Positions 39,501-52,371 of a stretch of 64,000 bases of DNA are shown here, one piece after another (positions within the stretch are counted from its first letter, which is position 1; each line of letters opens with the position of its first letter). The translations under genes were made by a program, and so were the position numbers. The DNA is from Hippasteria phrygiana. Its lineage: Eukaryota > Echinodermata > Asteroidea > Valvatida > Goniasteridae. The stretch spans positions 3,038,001 through 3,102,000 of the forward strand of contig JAZGUH010000103.1 in assembly GCA_037893225.1 (NCBI GenBank). Reading direction: 5' to 3'. Under the pieces are notes generated by a model, which made no database searches, was not told the DNA's origin, and was given only the letters and a program-made list of their open reading frames with translations.

Positions 39501-39633
39501 CCGATCTTTACCATCTCGCCCGTCCCACACCACCACTCTCCGATCTTTCCCATCTCGCCCGTCTTCCACCACCAACTTTCTGATCTTTCCCATCTCACCT
39601 GTCCCGCAGCACCAACTTTCCAATCCTTTTCGC
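33542..39633. repeat. 6092-bp higher-order repeat, copy 2
   Basis: Direct tandem copy of 27450-33541. Homology stops at 33554/39646, where CCGTCCGGC meets CCGTCCCGC. It includes the module pair at 35641-36381 and the inner 3906-bp segment at 34577-38482. The apparent full identity over 6 kb means either a very recent exchange or an assembly duplication. Confidence 0.94.
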
Positions 39634-42600
39634 ATCTCGCCCGTCCCGCACCACCAACTTTCCAATCTTTCCCCTCTCACCTGTCCCGCACCACCAACTT
39701 TCCAATCTTTCCTATCTCGCCCGTCCCGCACCACCATCTTTCCGATCTTTTCCATCTTGCCAGTCCCGCACCACCAACTTTATGATCTTTCACATCTCGC
39801 CTGTCTCGCACTAACAACTTTGCAATCTATCCCCTCTCACCTGTCCCGCACCTCCAACTTTCCTATCTTTCCTATCTTTTTCGCATTTCAGCGCTCGCGC
39901 ACCACCACTCTCCAATCTTTACCATCTCGCCGGCTCGCCCGTCCTGCTCCACCAACTTTCCGATCTTTTTCGCATCTCGCCCGTTCCGCACAACTAACTT
40001 TCCAATCTTTCCTATCTCACCCGTCCCGAACCACCATCTTTTCGATGTTTCACATCTTGCCGGTCGAGCACCACCAACTCTACAAACTTTCCGATCTTGC
40101 CCGTCCCGCACCACCACTCTCTGATCTTTAGCATCTCGCCGGTCCCGCACCACCAACTTCCCGATATTTCTCATCTCGCCCGCCACGCACCACCAACTTT
40201 CAATTCTTTTCCACTTCGCCCGTCCCGCAACACAATCTTTCCGATCTTTCCCATCTTGCACCACCAACTATACGATCTTTCCCATCCCGCAAGTCCCGCA
40301 CCACCAACTTTCCGATCTTTCTCATCTCGCCTGTCTCGCAGCACCAACTTTCCGATCTTTCCCATCTCACCTGTCCCGCACCACCACCTTTCCAATCTTT
40401 CCCATCTCGCCTGTCCCGCACCACCACCTTTCCAATCTTTCCTATCTCGCCCATCCCGCACCACAATCTTTCCAATCTTTCCGATCATTCCCCTCTTGCC
40501 CATCCCGCACCACCAACTGTCCGATCTTTACCATCTCGCCCGTCCCGCACCACCACTCTCCGATCTTTCCCATCTCGCCCGTCTTCCACCACCAACTTTC
40601 TGATCTTTCCCATCTCACCTGTCCCGCACCACCACTTTCCAATCTTTCCTATCTCGCCCGTCCCGCACCACCAACATTCCAACATTTCCTATCTCGCCCG
40701 TCCGGCACCACCAACTTTCCAATCTTTACCATCTCGCCGGTCCCGCACAACTAACTTTCCGATCTTTCCCATCTGACCTGTCCCACACCACCAACTTTCC
40801 AATTTTCCTATCTCACCTTTCCCGAACCAACATCTTTCTGATTTTTCCCATCTTGCCGGTCGAGCACCACCAACTCTACGAACTTTCCCATCTCGCCCGT
40901 CCCGCACCACCACTCTCTGATCTTTACCATCTCGATGGTCCCGCACCACCAACTTTCCGATATTTCTTATCTCGCCCGCCACGCACCACCAACTTTCCAT
41001 TCTTTTCTATCTCGCCCGTCCCGCAACACAATCTTTCCGATCTTTCCCATCTTGCCCGTCCTGTACAACCAACTATACGATCTTTCCCATCTCGCAAGTC
41101 CCGCACCACCAACTTTCCGATCTTTCCCATCTCGCCTGTCTCGCACCACCAACTTTCCAATCTTTTCCTTCTCACCTGTCCCGCACCACCACCTTTCCAA
41201 TCTTTCCTATCTTGCCCGTCCCGCACAACATTCTTTTCGATCATTCCCCTGTTGCCCATCCTCCGATTTTTCCCATCTTGCCGATCCCGCACTACCAATC
41301 TCCGATTTTTACCATCTCGCCCGTCCCGCACCACCACTCTCCGATCTTTACCGACTCGCCCGTCCCGCACGACCAACTTTCCGATAATTCTCATCTCGTC
41401 CCCCCACGCACCACAAACTTCCCATTCTTTTCCATCTCGCCCGTCCCGCAACACAATCTTTTTGATCTTTCCCATCTTAGCAGTCCCGCACAAACAACTT
41501 TCCAATCTTTCCCATCTCGCCTGTCCCGCACCACAATCTTTCTAATCTTTCCGTTCATTCCCCTCTTGCCCATCCCACACCACCAACTGTCCGATCTTTC
41601 CCATCTCGCCCGTCTTCCACCACCAACTTTCTGATCTTTCCCATCTCACCTGTCCCATAGCACCAACTTTCCAATCTTTTTCGCATCTCGCCCGTCCCGC
41701 ACCACAAACTTTCCGATCTTTCCTATCTCGTACCACAAACTTTCTAATCTTTCCACTCTCACCTGTCCCGCACCACCAACTTTCCAATCTCGCTCGTCCC
41801 GCACCACCATCTTTCCGATCTTTTCCATCTTGCCAGTCCCGCACCACCAACTTTCCATTCTTTTCTATCTCGCCCGTCCCGCAACACAATCTTTCCGATC
41901 TTTCCCATCTTGCCCGTTCTGTACAACCAACTATACGATCTTTCCCATCTCGCAAGTCCCGCACCACCAACTTTCCGATCTTTCCCATCTCGCCTGTCTC
42001 GCACCACCAACTTTCCAATCTTTCTCTTCTCACTTGTCCCGCACCACCACCTTTCCAATCTTTCCCATCTTGCTGATCCCGCACTACCAATCTCCGATCT
42101 TTACCATCTCGCCCGTCCCGCACCACCACTCTCCGATCTTTACCGACTCGCCCGTCCCGCACGACCAACTTTCCGATAATTCTCATCTCGTCCCCCCACG
42201 CACCACAAACTTCCCATTCTTTTCCATCTCGCCCATCCCGCAACACAATCTTTTTGATCTTTCCCATCTTAGCAGTCCCGCTCAAACAACTTTCCAATCT
42301 TTCCCATCTCGCCCGTCCCGCACCACAATCTTTCTAATCTTTCCGTTCATTCCCCTCTTGCCCATCCCACACCACCAACTGTCCGATCTTTACCATCTCG
42401 CCCGTCCCACACCACCACTCTCCGATCTTTCCCATCTCGCCCGTCTTCCACCACCAACTTTCTGATCTTTCCCATCTCACCTGTCCCATAGCACCAACTT
42501 TCCAATCTTTTTCGCATCTCGCCCGTCCCGCACCACCAACTTTACGATCTTTCCCATCTCGCCTGTCCCGCACCACAAACTTTCCGATCTTTCCTATCTC

Positions 42601-42700
42601 GCACCACCAACTTTCTAATCTTTCCACTCTCACCTGTCCCGCACCACCAACTTTCCAATCTTTCCTATCTCGCTCGTCCCGCACCACCATCTTTCCGATC
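39634..42700. repeat. Mosaic satellite with ~0.8-kb diverged duplication
   Basis: About 40983-41600 resembles about 41841-42390, but the offset drifts from about 858 to 782 bp, so several whole- and part-unit indels separate the copies. Shared words are CTGTACAACCAAC, CTCGTCCCCCCACG and CCGTTCATTCCCC. A unit lacking one 9-bp block (CCAATCTCGCTCG) lies near 41785, and a short unit CTATCTCGTACCACAAAC near 41725. No gene is seen. Confidence 0.78.
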
Positions 42701-45400
42701 TTTTCCATCTTGCCAGTCCCGCACCACTAACTTTATGATCTTTCACATCTCGGCTGTCTCGCACCACCAACTTTGCAATCTATCCCCTCTCACCTGTCCC
42801 GCACCTCCAACTTTCCTGTCTTTCCTATCTCGCCCGTCCTGCACCACCAACTTTCCAATCTTTTTCGCATTTCAGCTCTCGCGCACCACCACTCTCCAAT
42901 CTTTACCATCTCGCCGGCTCGCCCGTCCTGCACCACCAACTTTCCGATCTTTTTCGCATCTCGCCCGTTCCGCACAACTAACTTTCCTATCTTTCCCATC
43001 TTACCTGTCCCACACCCCCAACTTTCCAATCTTTCCTATCTCACCCGTCCCGAACCACCATCTTTTCGATTTTCCCATCTTGCCGGTCGAGCACCACCAA
43101 CTCTACAAACTTTCCCTTCTTGCCCGTCCCGCACCACCACTCTCTGATCTTTACCATCTCGCCGGTCCCGCAACACCAACTTCCCGATATTTCTCATCTC
43201 GCCCGCCACGCAACACCAACTTTCAATTCTTTTCCACTTCGCCCGTCCCGCAGCACAATCTTTCCGATCTCTCCCATCTTGCCCATCCTGCACAACCAAC
43301 TATACGATCTTTCCCATCTCGCAAGTCCCGCACCACCAACTTTCCCATCTCGCCTGTCTCGCACCACCAACTTTTCAATCTTTCCCATCTCACCTGTCCC
43401 GCACCACCACCTTACCAATCTTTCCTATCTTGCCCGTCCCGCACAACATTCTTTTCGATCATTCCCCTGTTGCCCATCCTCCGATTTTTCCCATCTTGCC
43501 GATCCCGCACTACCAATCTCCGATCTTTACCATCTTGCTAGTCACGCACCACCAACTGTACGATCTTTCCCATCTCACCCATCCCGAAACACCACTCTCC
43601 GATCTTTACCGACTCGCCCGTCCCGCACGACCAACTTTCCGATAATTCCCATCTCGTCCCCTCACGCACAACAAACGTTCCATTCTTTTCCATCTCGCCC
43701 GTCCCGCAACACAATCTTTCTGATCTTTGACATCTTACCAGTCCCGCACAAACAACTTTCCAATCTTTCCCATCTCGCATGTCTCGCAGCACCAACTTTC
43801 CGATCTTTCCCATCTCACCTGTCCCGCACCACCAACTTTCCAATCTTTCCCATCTCGTCTGTCACGCACCACAATCTTTCTAATCTTTCTGATCATTCCC
43901 CTCTTGCCCATCCCGCACCACCAACTGTCCGATCTTTACCATCTCGCCCGTCCCACACCACCACTCTCTGATCTTTCCCATATCGCCCGTCTTCTACCAC
44001 CAACTTTCTGATCTTTCCCATCTCACCTGTCCCGCACCACCACTTTCCAATCTTTCCTATCTCGCCCGTCCCGCACCACCAACTTTCCAATATTTCCTAT
44101 CTCGCCCGTCCGGCACCACCAACTTTCCAATCTTTTTCGCATTTCGGCGCTCCCGCACCACCACTCTCCAATCTTTACCATCTCGCCGGTCCCGCACAAC
44201 TAACTTTCCGATCTTTCCCATCTTACCTGTCCCACACCACTAACTTTCCAATCTTTCCTATCTCGCCGGCTCGCCCGTCCTGCACCACCAACTTTCCGAT
44301 CTTTTTCGCATCTCGCCCGTTCCGCACAACTAACTTTCCGATCTTTCCCATCTTACCTGTCCCACACCCTCAACTTTCCAATCTTTCCTATCTCACCCGT
44401 CCCGAACCACCATCTTTTCGATTTTTCCCATCTTGCCGGTCGAGCACCACCAACTATACAAACTTTCCCATCTTGCCCGTCCCGCACCACCACTCTCTGA
44501 TCTTTACCATCTCGCCGGTCCCGCACCACCAACTTCCCGATATTTCTCATTTCGCCCGCCACGCAACACCAACTTTTCTATTCTTTTCCACTTCGCCCGT
44601 CCCGCAGCACAATCTTTCCGATCTTTCCCATCTTTCCCATCTTGCCCATCCTGCACCACCAACCATACGATCTTTCCCATCCCGCAAGTCCCGCACCACC
44701 AACTTTCCGATCTTTCTCATCTCGCCTGTCTCGCACCACCAACTTTCCGATCTTTCCCATCTCACCTGTCCCGCACCACCACCTTTCCAATATTTCCTAT
44801 CTCGCCCGTCCCGCACCACATTCTTTTCGATCATTTCCCTGTTGCTCATCCCGCACTACCAACTGTACGATCTTTCCCATCTCACCCATTCCGAAACACC
44901 ACTCTCCGATCTTTCCTATCTCGGCCGTCCCGCACTACCAACTTTTCAATCTTTCCTATCTCACCCGTCCTGCACCACCATCCTTCCGATTTGTCCCATC
45001 TTGCCGGTCCCGCACCATCAACTCTACGATCTTTCCCATCTCGCCGGTCCCGCACCACCACTATCTGATCTTTACCATCTCGCCGGTCCGGCACCACCAA
45101 CTTTCCGATCTTTCCCATCTCGGCCGTCCTGCACCACCACTCTCCGATCTTTACTGACTCGCCCGTCTCGCACGACCAACTTTCCGATAATTCTCATCTC
45201 GTCCCCCACGTACCACAAACTTTCCATTCTTTTCCATCTCCCCCGTCCCGCAACACAATCTTTCTGATCTTTCCCATCTTACCAGTCCCGCACAAACAAC
45301 TTTCCAATCTTTCCCATCTCGCATGTCTCGCAGCACCAACTTTCCGATCTTTCCCATCTCACCTGTCCCGCACCACCACCTTTCCAATCTTTTCTATCTC
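42701..45400. repeat. Mosaic satellite related to 39.75-41 kb and 22-23 kb
   Basis: About 42720-43340 resembles 39770-40340 (CTATCCCCTCTCACC, TTCAGCTCTCGCGC). About 44240-44530 resembles 42900-43190. An extra 9-bp block (TTTCCCATCTTTCCCATC) occurs near 44628. About 44880-45240 follows the 5.9-6.3 kb family. No gene is seen. Confidence 0.77.
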
Positions 45401-48400
45401 GCCCGTCCCGCACCACAATCTTTCCAATATTTCCGATCATTCCCCTCTTGCCCATCCCGCACCACCAACTTTCCGATATTTCTCATCTCGTCCGCCACGC
45501 ACCACCAACTTTCAATTCTTTTATATCTCGCCCGTCCCGCAACACAATCTTTCCGATCTTTCCCATCTTGCCCGTCCTGCACAACCAACTATACGATCTT
45601 TCCCATCTCGCAAGTCCCGCACAACATTCTTTTCGATCATTCCCCTTTTGCCCATCCTCCGATTTGTCCCATCTTGCCGATCCCGCACTACCAATCTCCG
45701 ATCTTTACCATCTTGCCAGTCCCGCACCACCAACTGTACGATCTTCCCATCTCGCCCGTCTTCCACCACCAACTTTCCAATCTTTCCCATCTCACCTGTC
45801 CCGCACCACCATTTTTCCAATCTTTCCTATCTCGCCTGTCCCACACCACCAACTTTCCAATCTTTTTCGCATATCGCCCGTCTCGCACCACCAACTTTCC
45901 AATATTTTCCCTCTCACCTGTCCCGCAACACCAACTTTCCAATCTTTCCTATCTCGGCCGTCCCGCACCACCATCTTCCGATCTTTCCCATCTTACCCGT
46001 CCCGCACAACCAACTTTACGATCTTTCGCATCTCGCCCGTCCCGCACCACCAACTTTCCGATCTTTTACATCTCACCTGTCCCGCACCACCAACTTTCAA
46101 ATCTTTCCTATCTCGCCCGTGCAGCACCAACTTTCCGATCTTTTTTTAATCTTGCCCGTCCCACACCACAAACTCTATGGTCTTTCTAATCTCGCCCGTC
46201 CCGCACCACCACTCTCCTATCTTTACCATCTCACTTGTCCCGCACCACAAACTTTCCGATCTTTCCTATTTTGCCCGTCTCTCATCACCAATTTTCCAAT
46301 CTTTCCCCTCTCACCTGTCCCGCACCACCAACTTTCCAATCTTTCCTATCTCGCCCGTCCCGCACAACTATCTTTCCGATCTTTCCGATCTCGCCCGTCC
46401 CGCACCACCAACTTTCCGATCTTTCCCATCTCACCTGTCCCGCACCCCCGACTTTCCGATCTTTCCCATCTTACCCGTCCCGCACCACCAACTTTCCAAT
46501 CTTTCCTATCTCGCCTGTCCCGCACCACCAACTTTCTAATCTTTCCTATCTCGCCTGTCCCGCACCACCAACTTTCCAATCTTTTTCGCATATCGCCTGT
46601 CTCGCAACACAATCTTTCCGATCTTTCCCATCTTGCCCAACCTGCACCACCAACTATACGATATTTCCCATCTCGCCCGTCCCGCACCACCAACTTTCAG
46701 ATCTTTTTTTCTCATATTACCTGTCCCGCACCACTACCTTTCCAATCTTTCCCATCTCGCTTGTCCCGCACCACAATCTTTCTAATCTTTCCGATTATTC
46801 CCCTCTTGCCCATCCCGCACCACCAACTGTCCGATCTTTACCATCTCGCCCGTCCCGCACCACCACTCTCCGATCTTTCCCATCTCACCTGTCATGCACC
46901 ACCACTTTCCAATCTTTCCTATCTCGCCCGTCCCGCACCACCAACTTTCCAATATTTCCCATCTCGCCCATCCCGCACCACCAACTTTCCAATCTTTCCT
47001 ATCTCGCCCATCCCGCACCACCAACTTTCCAATCTTGTTCGCATTTCGGCGCTCCCGCACCACCACTCTCCAATCTTTACCATCTAGCCGGTCCCGCACA
47101 ACTAACTTTCCGATCTTTCCCATCTCACCTGTCCCGAACCACCATCTTTCCGATATTTCTCATCTATCTCGCCCGTCCCGCAACACAATTTTTCTGATCT
47201 TTCCCATCTCGCAAGTCCTGCAGCCCCAATTTTCTGATCTTTCCCATCTCGCCTGTCTCGCACCGCCAACTTTCCGATCTTTCCCATCTCACCTGTTCCG
47301 CACCACTACATTTCCAATCTGTCCTATCTCGCCCGTCCCGCACCACATTCTTTTCGATCATTCCCCTGTTGGCCATCCTCCGATTTTTCCCATCTTGCCG
47401 GTCCCGCACTACCAACTGTACGATCTTTCCCATCTCACCCATCCCGAAACACCACTCTCCGATCTTTACCATCTCGCCCGTCCCGCACCACCACTCTCCG
47501 ATCTTTCCCATCTCACCCGTCTTCCACCACCAACTTTCCGATCTTTCCCATCTCACCTGTCCAGCACCACCAACTTTCCAATCTTTCTTATCTCGCCCGT
47601 CCCGCACCACCAACTTTCCTATCTTTCCCATCTCGCCCGTCCCGCAGCACCAACTTTCCGATCTTTTACATCTCACCTGTCCCGCACCACCAACTTTCCA
47701 ATCTTTCCTATCTCGTCCGCCCTGCACCACCAACTTTCCGATCTTTCCTATCTTGCAAGTCCCGCACCACCAACTCTGCGATCTTTCCCATCTCACCCAT
47801 CCCGCACCACCACTATCCGATCTTTCCCATCTCGCCCGTCCTGCACCACCACTCTCCGATATTTACCGACTCGCCCGTCCCGCACGACCAACTTTCCGAT
47901 AATTCTCATCTCGCCCGCCATGCACCACAAACTTTCCAATCTTTCACATCTCACCTGTCCCGCACCACCACCTTTCCAATCTTTCCCATCTCGCCTGTCC
48001 CGCACCACCACCATTCCAATCTTTCCTATCTCGCCCGTCCCGCACCACAATCTTTCCAATCTTTCCGATCATTCCCCTCTTGCCCATCCCGCATCACCAA
48101 CTGTCCGATCTTTACCATCTCACCCGTCCCGCACCACCACTCTCCGATCTTTCCCATCTCGCCCGTCTTTCACCACCAACTTTCCGATCTTTCCCATCTC
48201 ACCTGTCCCGCACCACCACTTTCCAATATTTCCTATCTCGCCCGTCCGGCACCACCAATTTCCCAATCTTCTTCGCATTTCGGCGCTCCCGCACCACCAC
48301 TCTCCAATCTTTACCATCTCGCCGGTCCCGTACAACTAACTTTCCGATCTTTCCCATCTCACCTGTCCAGCACCACCAACTTTCCAATCTTTCCTATCTC

Positions 48401-48720
48401 GCCTTTCCCGCACCACCAACTGTACGATCTTCCCATCTCGCCCATCCTGCACCACCACTCTCCGATCTTTACCATCTCGCCCGTCCCGCACCACAAACTT
48501 TCTGATATTTCTTATCTCGCCCGCCACGCACCACCAACTTTCTATTCTTTTCCATCTCGCCCCTAAAGCAAAACAATTTTTCCGATCTTTCCCATCTCGC
48601 CCATCCCGCACCGACAACTTTACGATCTTTTTCATCTCGCCTGTCCCGCACCACAAATCCGATCTTTCCTATCTCGCCCGTCCCGCACCACCATCTTTCC
48701 AATATTTCCAATCTTTCCTA
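45401..48720. repeat. Diverse satellite stretch without recognised long duplication
   Basis: All sequence is still unit-based, but I found no long stretch repeated elsewhere at a constant offset. It includes unusual units: GATCTTTTTTTAATCTTGCC near 46137, GATCTTTTTTTCTCATATTAC near 46701 and CCCCTAAAGCAAAAC near 48571. The last GATAATTCTCATC marker of the window lies near 47899, and there it is followed by TCGCCCGCC instead of TCGTCCCCCC. No gene is seen. Confidence 0.78.
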
Positions 48721-49060
48721 TCTCGCCCGTCCTGCACCAAAATCTTTCCGATCATTCCCCTCTTGCCCATGGTGCAACACCAACTGTACGATCTTTCCCA
48801 TCTCACCCGTCCCGAAACACCACTCTCCGATATTTACTATCTCGCCCGTCCCGCACCACCACTCTGCGATCTTTCCCATCTCGCCCGTCTTACACTACCA
48901 ACTTTCCGATCTTTCCTATCTTGCCTGTCCCGCACCACCAACTCTACGATCTTTCCCATCTCACCCATCCCGCACCACCACTCTCCGATCTTTACCATCT
49001 CGCCGGTCCCGCACCACCACTCTCCGATCTTTCCCATCCCGCACCTCCACAATCTTTCAA
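48721..49060. repeat. Right-domain copy of the 793-1130 segment
   Basis: Variant order matches 793-1130: CCTGCACCAAAATC, TCATTCCCCTCTTGCCC, ATGGTGCAAC (48769), CTGTACGATC, CCCGAAACACC, GATATTTAC, then CTTGCCTGTCCCG and CTCTACGATC. One 40-bp unit present near 980 is missing here. It marks the start of the right domain. Confidence 0.85.
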
Positions 49061-49454
49061 ATCCGATCTTGTTTGCATCTTGCCCATGTCACACCACAAA
49101 CTCCACAATCTTTCCAATCTCGCCCGTCCCACACCACCAATCTCCAATCTTTACCATCTCACCCGTCCCGCACCACCATCTTTCCGATTTTTCCCGTCTC
49201 GCCCGTCCCGCACCACCACTCTCTAATCTTTACCATATCGCAGGTCCCGCACCACCAACTTTACGATCTTTTCCATCTTGCCTGTCCCGCACCACAAACT
49301 TTCCGATCTTTCCTATCTCGCCCGTCTCGCACCACCAACTTTATGATCTTTCCCATCTCACCTGTCCCGCACCACCAACTTTTCAATCTTTCCTATCTAG
49401 CGCGTCCCACACCACGAACTTTCCCATCTCGCCCGTCCCGCACCACCAAGTTTC
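49061..49454. repeat. Satellite segment with irregular short units
   Basis: Contains short or joined units (CCCGCACCTCCAC then AATCTTTCAAATCCGATC near 49040-49070; CTATCTAGCGCG near 49395). The words CCACACCACCAATCTCC resemble the 198-bp cassette of the left domain. No gene is seen. Confidence 0.75.
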
Positions 49455-49692
49455 GATATTTTCCATCTTGCCCGCCCTGCACTGCCAACTTTCAGATTTT
49501 TCCTATCTTGGCTGTCCCGCACCGCAAACTCTACGATCTTTACCATCTTACCGGTCCCGCACCACCACTCTCCGATATTTTCCATCTTGCCCGCCCTGCA
49601 CTGCCAACTTTCAGATTTTTCCTATCTTGGCTGTCCCGCACCGCAAACTCTACGATCTTTACCATCTTACCGGTCCCGCACCACCACTCTCC
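49455..49692. repeat. 119-bp three-unit tandem duplication
   Basis: 49455-49573 is repeated as 49574-49692. The units are GATATTTTCCATC (40 bp), GATTTTTCCTATCTTGGC (40 bp) and GATCTTTACCATCTTACC (39 bp). I saw no difference between the copies. The CTGCACTGCC word in it recurs at 51.37, 51.85, 53.35, 54.29, 54.85, 55.46 and 55.70 kb. Confidence 0.92.
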
Positions 49693-50021
49693 GATCTTTC
49701 CCATCTCGCCCGTCCTGCACTAACTTTCCGATCTTTCCCATCTCGCACGTCCCCCACCCCCAACTTTCCGATCTTTCCCATCTCGCAGGTCCCGCAACAC
49801 CAATCTCCGATCTCCCATCTAGCCGGTCTCACACAACCAACTTTCCGATCTTTCCTATCTCACTCGTCCCGCACAACCAACTTTTCCGAGCTTTCCTATT
49901 TTGCCCATCCCGCAGCATCAACTTTACAATCTTGTTCGCATCTCGCCTGTCCCGCACAACCAACTTTCCTATCTTTCCCATCTCGCCCGTCCCGCACCAC
50001 CAACTTTCCGATCTTTCCCAA

Positions 50022-50307
50022 CTCGCCCGTCCCGCACCACCAACTTTCCCATTTCGCCAGTCCCGCGCCACAACTATCCGATCTTTACCATCTCGCTTGT
50101 CTCGCACCACCAACTGTACGATCTGTCCAATCTCACCCATCCCGAAACACCACTCTCCGATCTTTACCATCTCGCCCGTCCTGCACCACCACTCTCCGAT
50201 CTTTCCCATCTCGCCCGTCTTCCAACACCAACTTTCCGATCTTTCCCATCTCACCTAGCCGCACCACCAACTTTCCAATCTTTCCTATCTCGCCCGTCCC
50301 GCAGCAC
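50022..50307. repeat. 286-bp cassette, copy 1 of 3
   Basis: Repeated at 50573-50858 (offset 551) and from 52278 (a further offset of 1705). It is marked by CCATTTCGCCAGTCCCGCGCC and CTCACCTAGCCGCACC. A visible change is CTATCCG for CTCTCCG near 50075. Confidence 0.88.
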
Positions 50308-50572
50308 CAACTTTCCAATCTTTTTCGCATCTCGCCCGTCCCGCACCACCAACTTTACGATCTTGTTCGCATCTCGCCTGTCCCGCACAACCAACTTTCC
50401 TATCTTTCCCATCTCGCCCGTCCCGCACCACCAACTTTCCTATCTTTCCCATCTCGCCCGTCCCGCACCACCAACTTTCCAATCTTTTACCTCTCACCTG
50501 TCCCGCACCACCAACTTTCCAATCTTTCCTATCTCGCCCATCCAGCAACACCATCTTTCCTATCTTTCCCAT

Positions 50573-50858
50573 CTCGCCCGTCCCGCACCACCAACTTTCC
50601 CATTTCGCCAGTCCCGCGCCACAACTCTCCGATCTTTACCATCTCGCTTGTCTCGCACCACCAACTGTACGATCTTTCCAATCTCACCCATCCCGAAACA
50701 CCACTCTCCGATCTTTACCATCTCGCCCGTCCTGCACCACCACTCTCCGATCTTTCCCATCTCGCCCGTCTTCCAACACCAACTTTCCGATCTTTCCCAT
50801 CTCACCTAGCCGCACCACCAACTTTCCAATCTTTCCTATCTCGCCCGTCCCGCAGCAC
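50573..50858. repeat. 286-bp cassette, copy 2 of 3
   Basis: After it the sequence goes to CAAACTTTCCGATCTGTCC. From about 50860 it matches the stretch from about 52647 at an offset of 1787 bp, including TTTCCCACCACCACTCTCC near 50914. Confidence 0.88.
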
Positions 50859-51226
50859 AAACTTTCCGATCTGTCCTATCTCGCCCGTCTCGCACCACCA
50901 ACTTTATGATCTTTCCCACCACCACTCTCCGATCTTTCCCATCTCGCCCGTCCTGCACCAACTTTCCGATCTTTTTTGCATCTTGCCCATGTCACACCAC
51001 AAACTCTATGATCTTTCCAATCTCGCCCGTCCCGCACCTCCACTCTCCGATCTTTACCATCTCGCTTGTCCCGCACCACAAACTTTCCGATCTTTCCTAG
51101 CTTGCCTGTCTAGCACAACCAACTTTCCAATCTTTACCATCTCGCCCGTCCCGCAGCACCAACTTTCCAATCTTTTTCGCATCTCGCCTGTCCCGCACCA
51201 CCAACTTTCCGATCTTTCCTATCTCA

Positions 51227-52371
51227 CCCGTCCCGCACAACCAACTTTTCTATCTTTCCCATCTCGCCCGTCCCGCACCACCAACTTTCCGATCTTTCCC
51301 ATCTCACCTGTCCCGTACAACCAACTTTTCTGATCTTTCCTATCTCGCCGATCTCTTGCCCGCCCTACACTGCCAACTTTCTGAACTTTCCTATCTTGCC
51401 TGTCCCGCACCACCAACTCTGCGATCTTTACCATCTCGCCGGTGCCGCACCAACTTTCCGATCTAGCCCGTCCCGCACCACCAACTTTCCGATCTTTCCC
51501 ATCTCGCCCGTCCAGCACCAACTTTTCGATCTCGCCTGTCCCGCACAACCAACTTTTTGATCTTTACCATCTCGCCGGTCCCGCACTACCACTCTCCGAT
51601 CTTTTTCATCTCGCCCGTCCTGCACCAACTTTCCGATCTCGCCCGTCTCGCACCAACTTTCCGATCTTTCCCATCTCACCTGTCCCGTACAACCAACTTT
51701 TCAGATCTTTCCTATCTCGCCTATCCCGCAGCACCAACTTTCCAATCTTTACCCTCTCACCTGTCCCGCACAACCAACTTTAGAATCTTTCCTATCTCGC
51801 CCGTCTCGCACCACCAACTTTCCGATATTTTCCATCTTGCCCGCCCTGCACTGCCAACTCTACGATTTTTACCATCTTACCGGTCCCGCACCACCACTCT
51901 CCGATCTTTCCCATCTCGCCCGTCTTCCACCACCAACTTTCCGATCTTTCCTATCTCACCCGTCCCGCACAACCAACTTTTCCGAGCTTCCCTATTTCGC
52001 CCATCCCGCAGCACCAACTTTACAATCTTGTTCCCATCTAGCCCGTCCCGCACCACCAACTTTCCTATCTTTCCCATCTCGCCCGTCACGCACCACCAAC
52101 TTTCCTATCTTTCCCATCTCGCCCGTCCCGCACCACCAACTTTCCTATCTTTCCCATCTCACCCGTCCCGCACCACCAAACTGTCAATCTTTTACCTCTC
52201 ACATGTCCCGCACCACCAACTTTCCAAACTTTCCTATCTCGCCCATCCAGCACCACAATCTTTACTATCTTTCCCATCTCGCCCGTCCCGCACCACCAAC
52301 TTTCCCATTTCGCCAGTCCCGCGCCACAACTCTCCGATCTTTACCATCTCGCTTGTCTCGCACCACCAACT
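51227..52371. repeat. ~1.1-kb direct repeat, left copy
   Basis: Matches 53666-54779 at an offset of 2439 bp up to 52277, then 2408 bp, because the right copy lacks 31 bp. It contains a cluster of shortened units near 51455-51660 in which box A joins box B without the middle 9-bp block (GATCTAGCCCG, GATCTCGCCTG, GATCTCGCCCG). The cluster is shared by both copies and so predates them. Confidence 0.88.

Noticed and set aside
48763..51333. Open frame of 856 codons (+), the longest in the window
   Set aside because: It is made only of the satellite unit. The unit has no stops in any frame, is 40 or 39 bp long so the frame rotates every unit, and overlapping open frames exist on both strands. There is no initiation context, domain or unique sequence.
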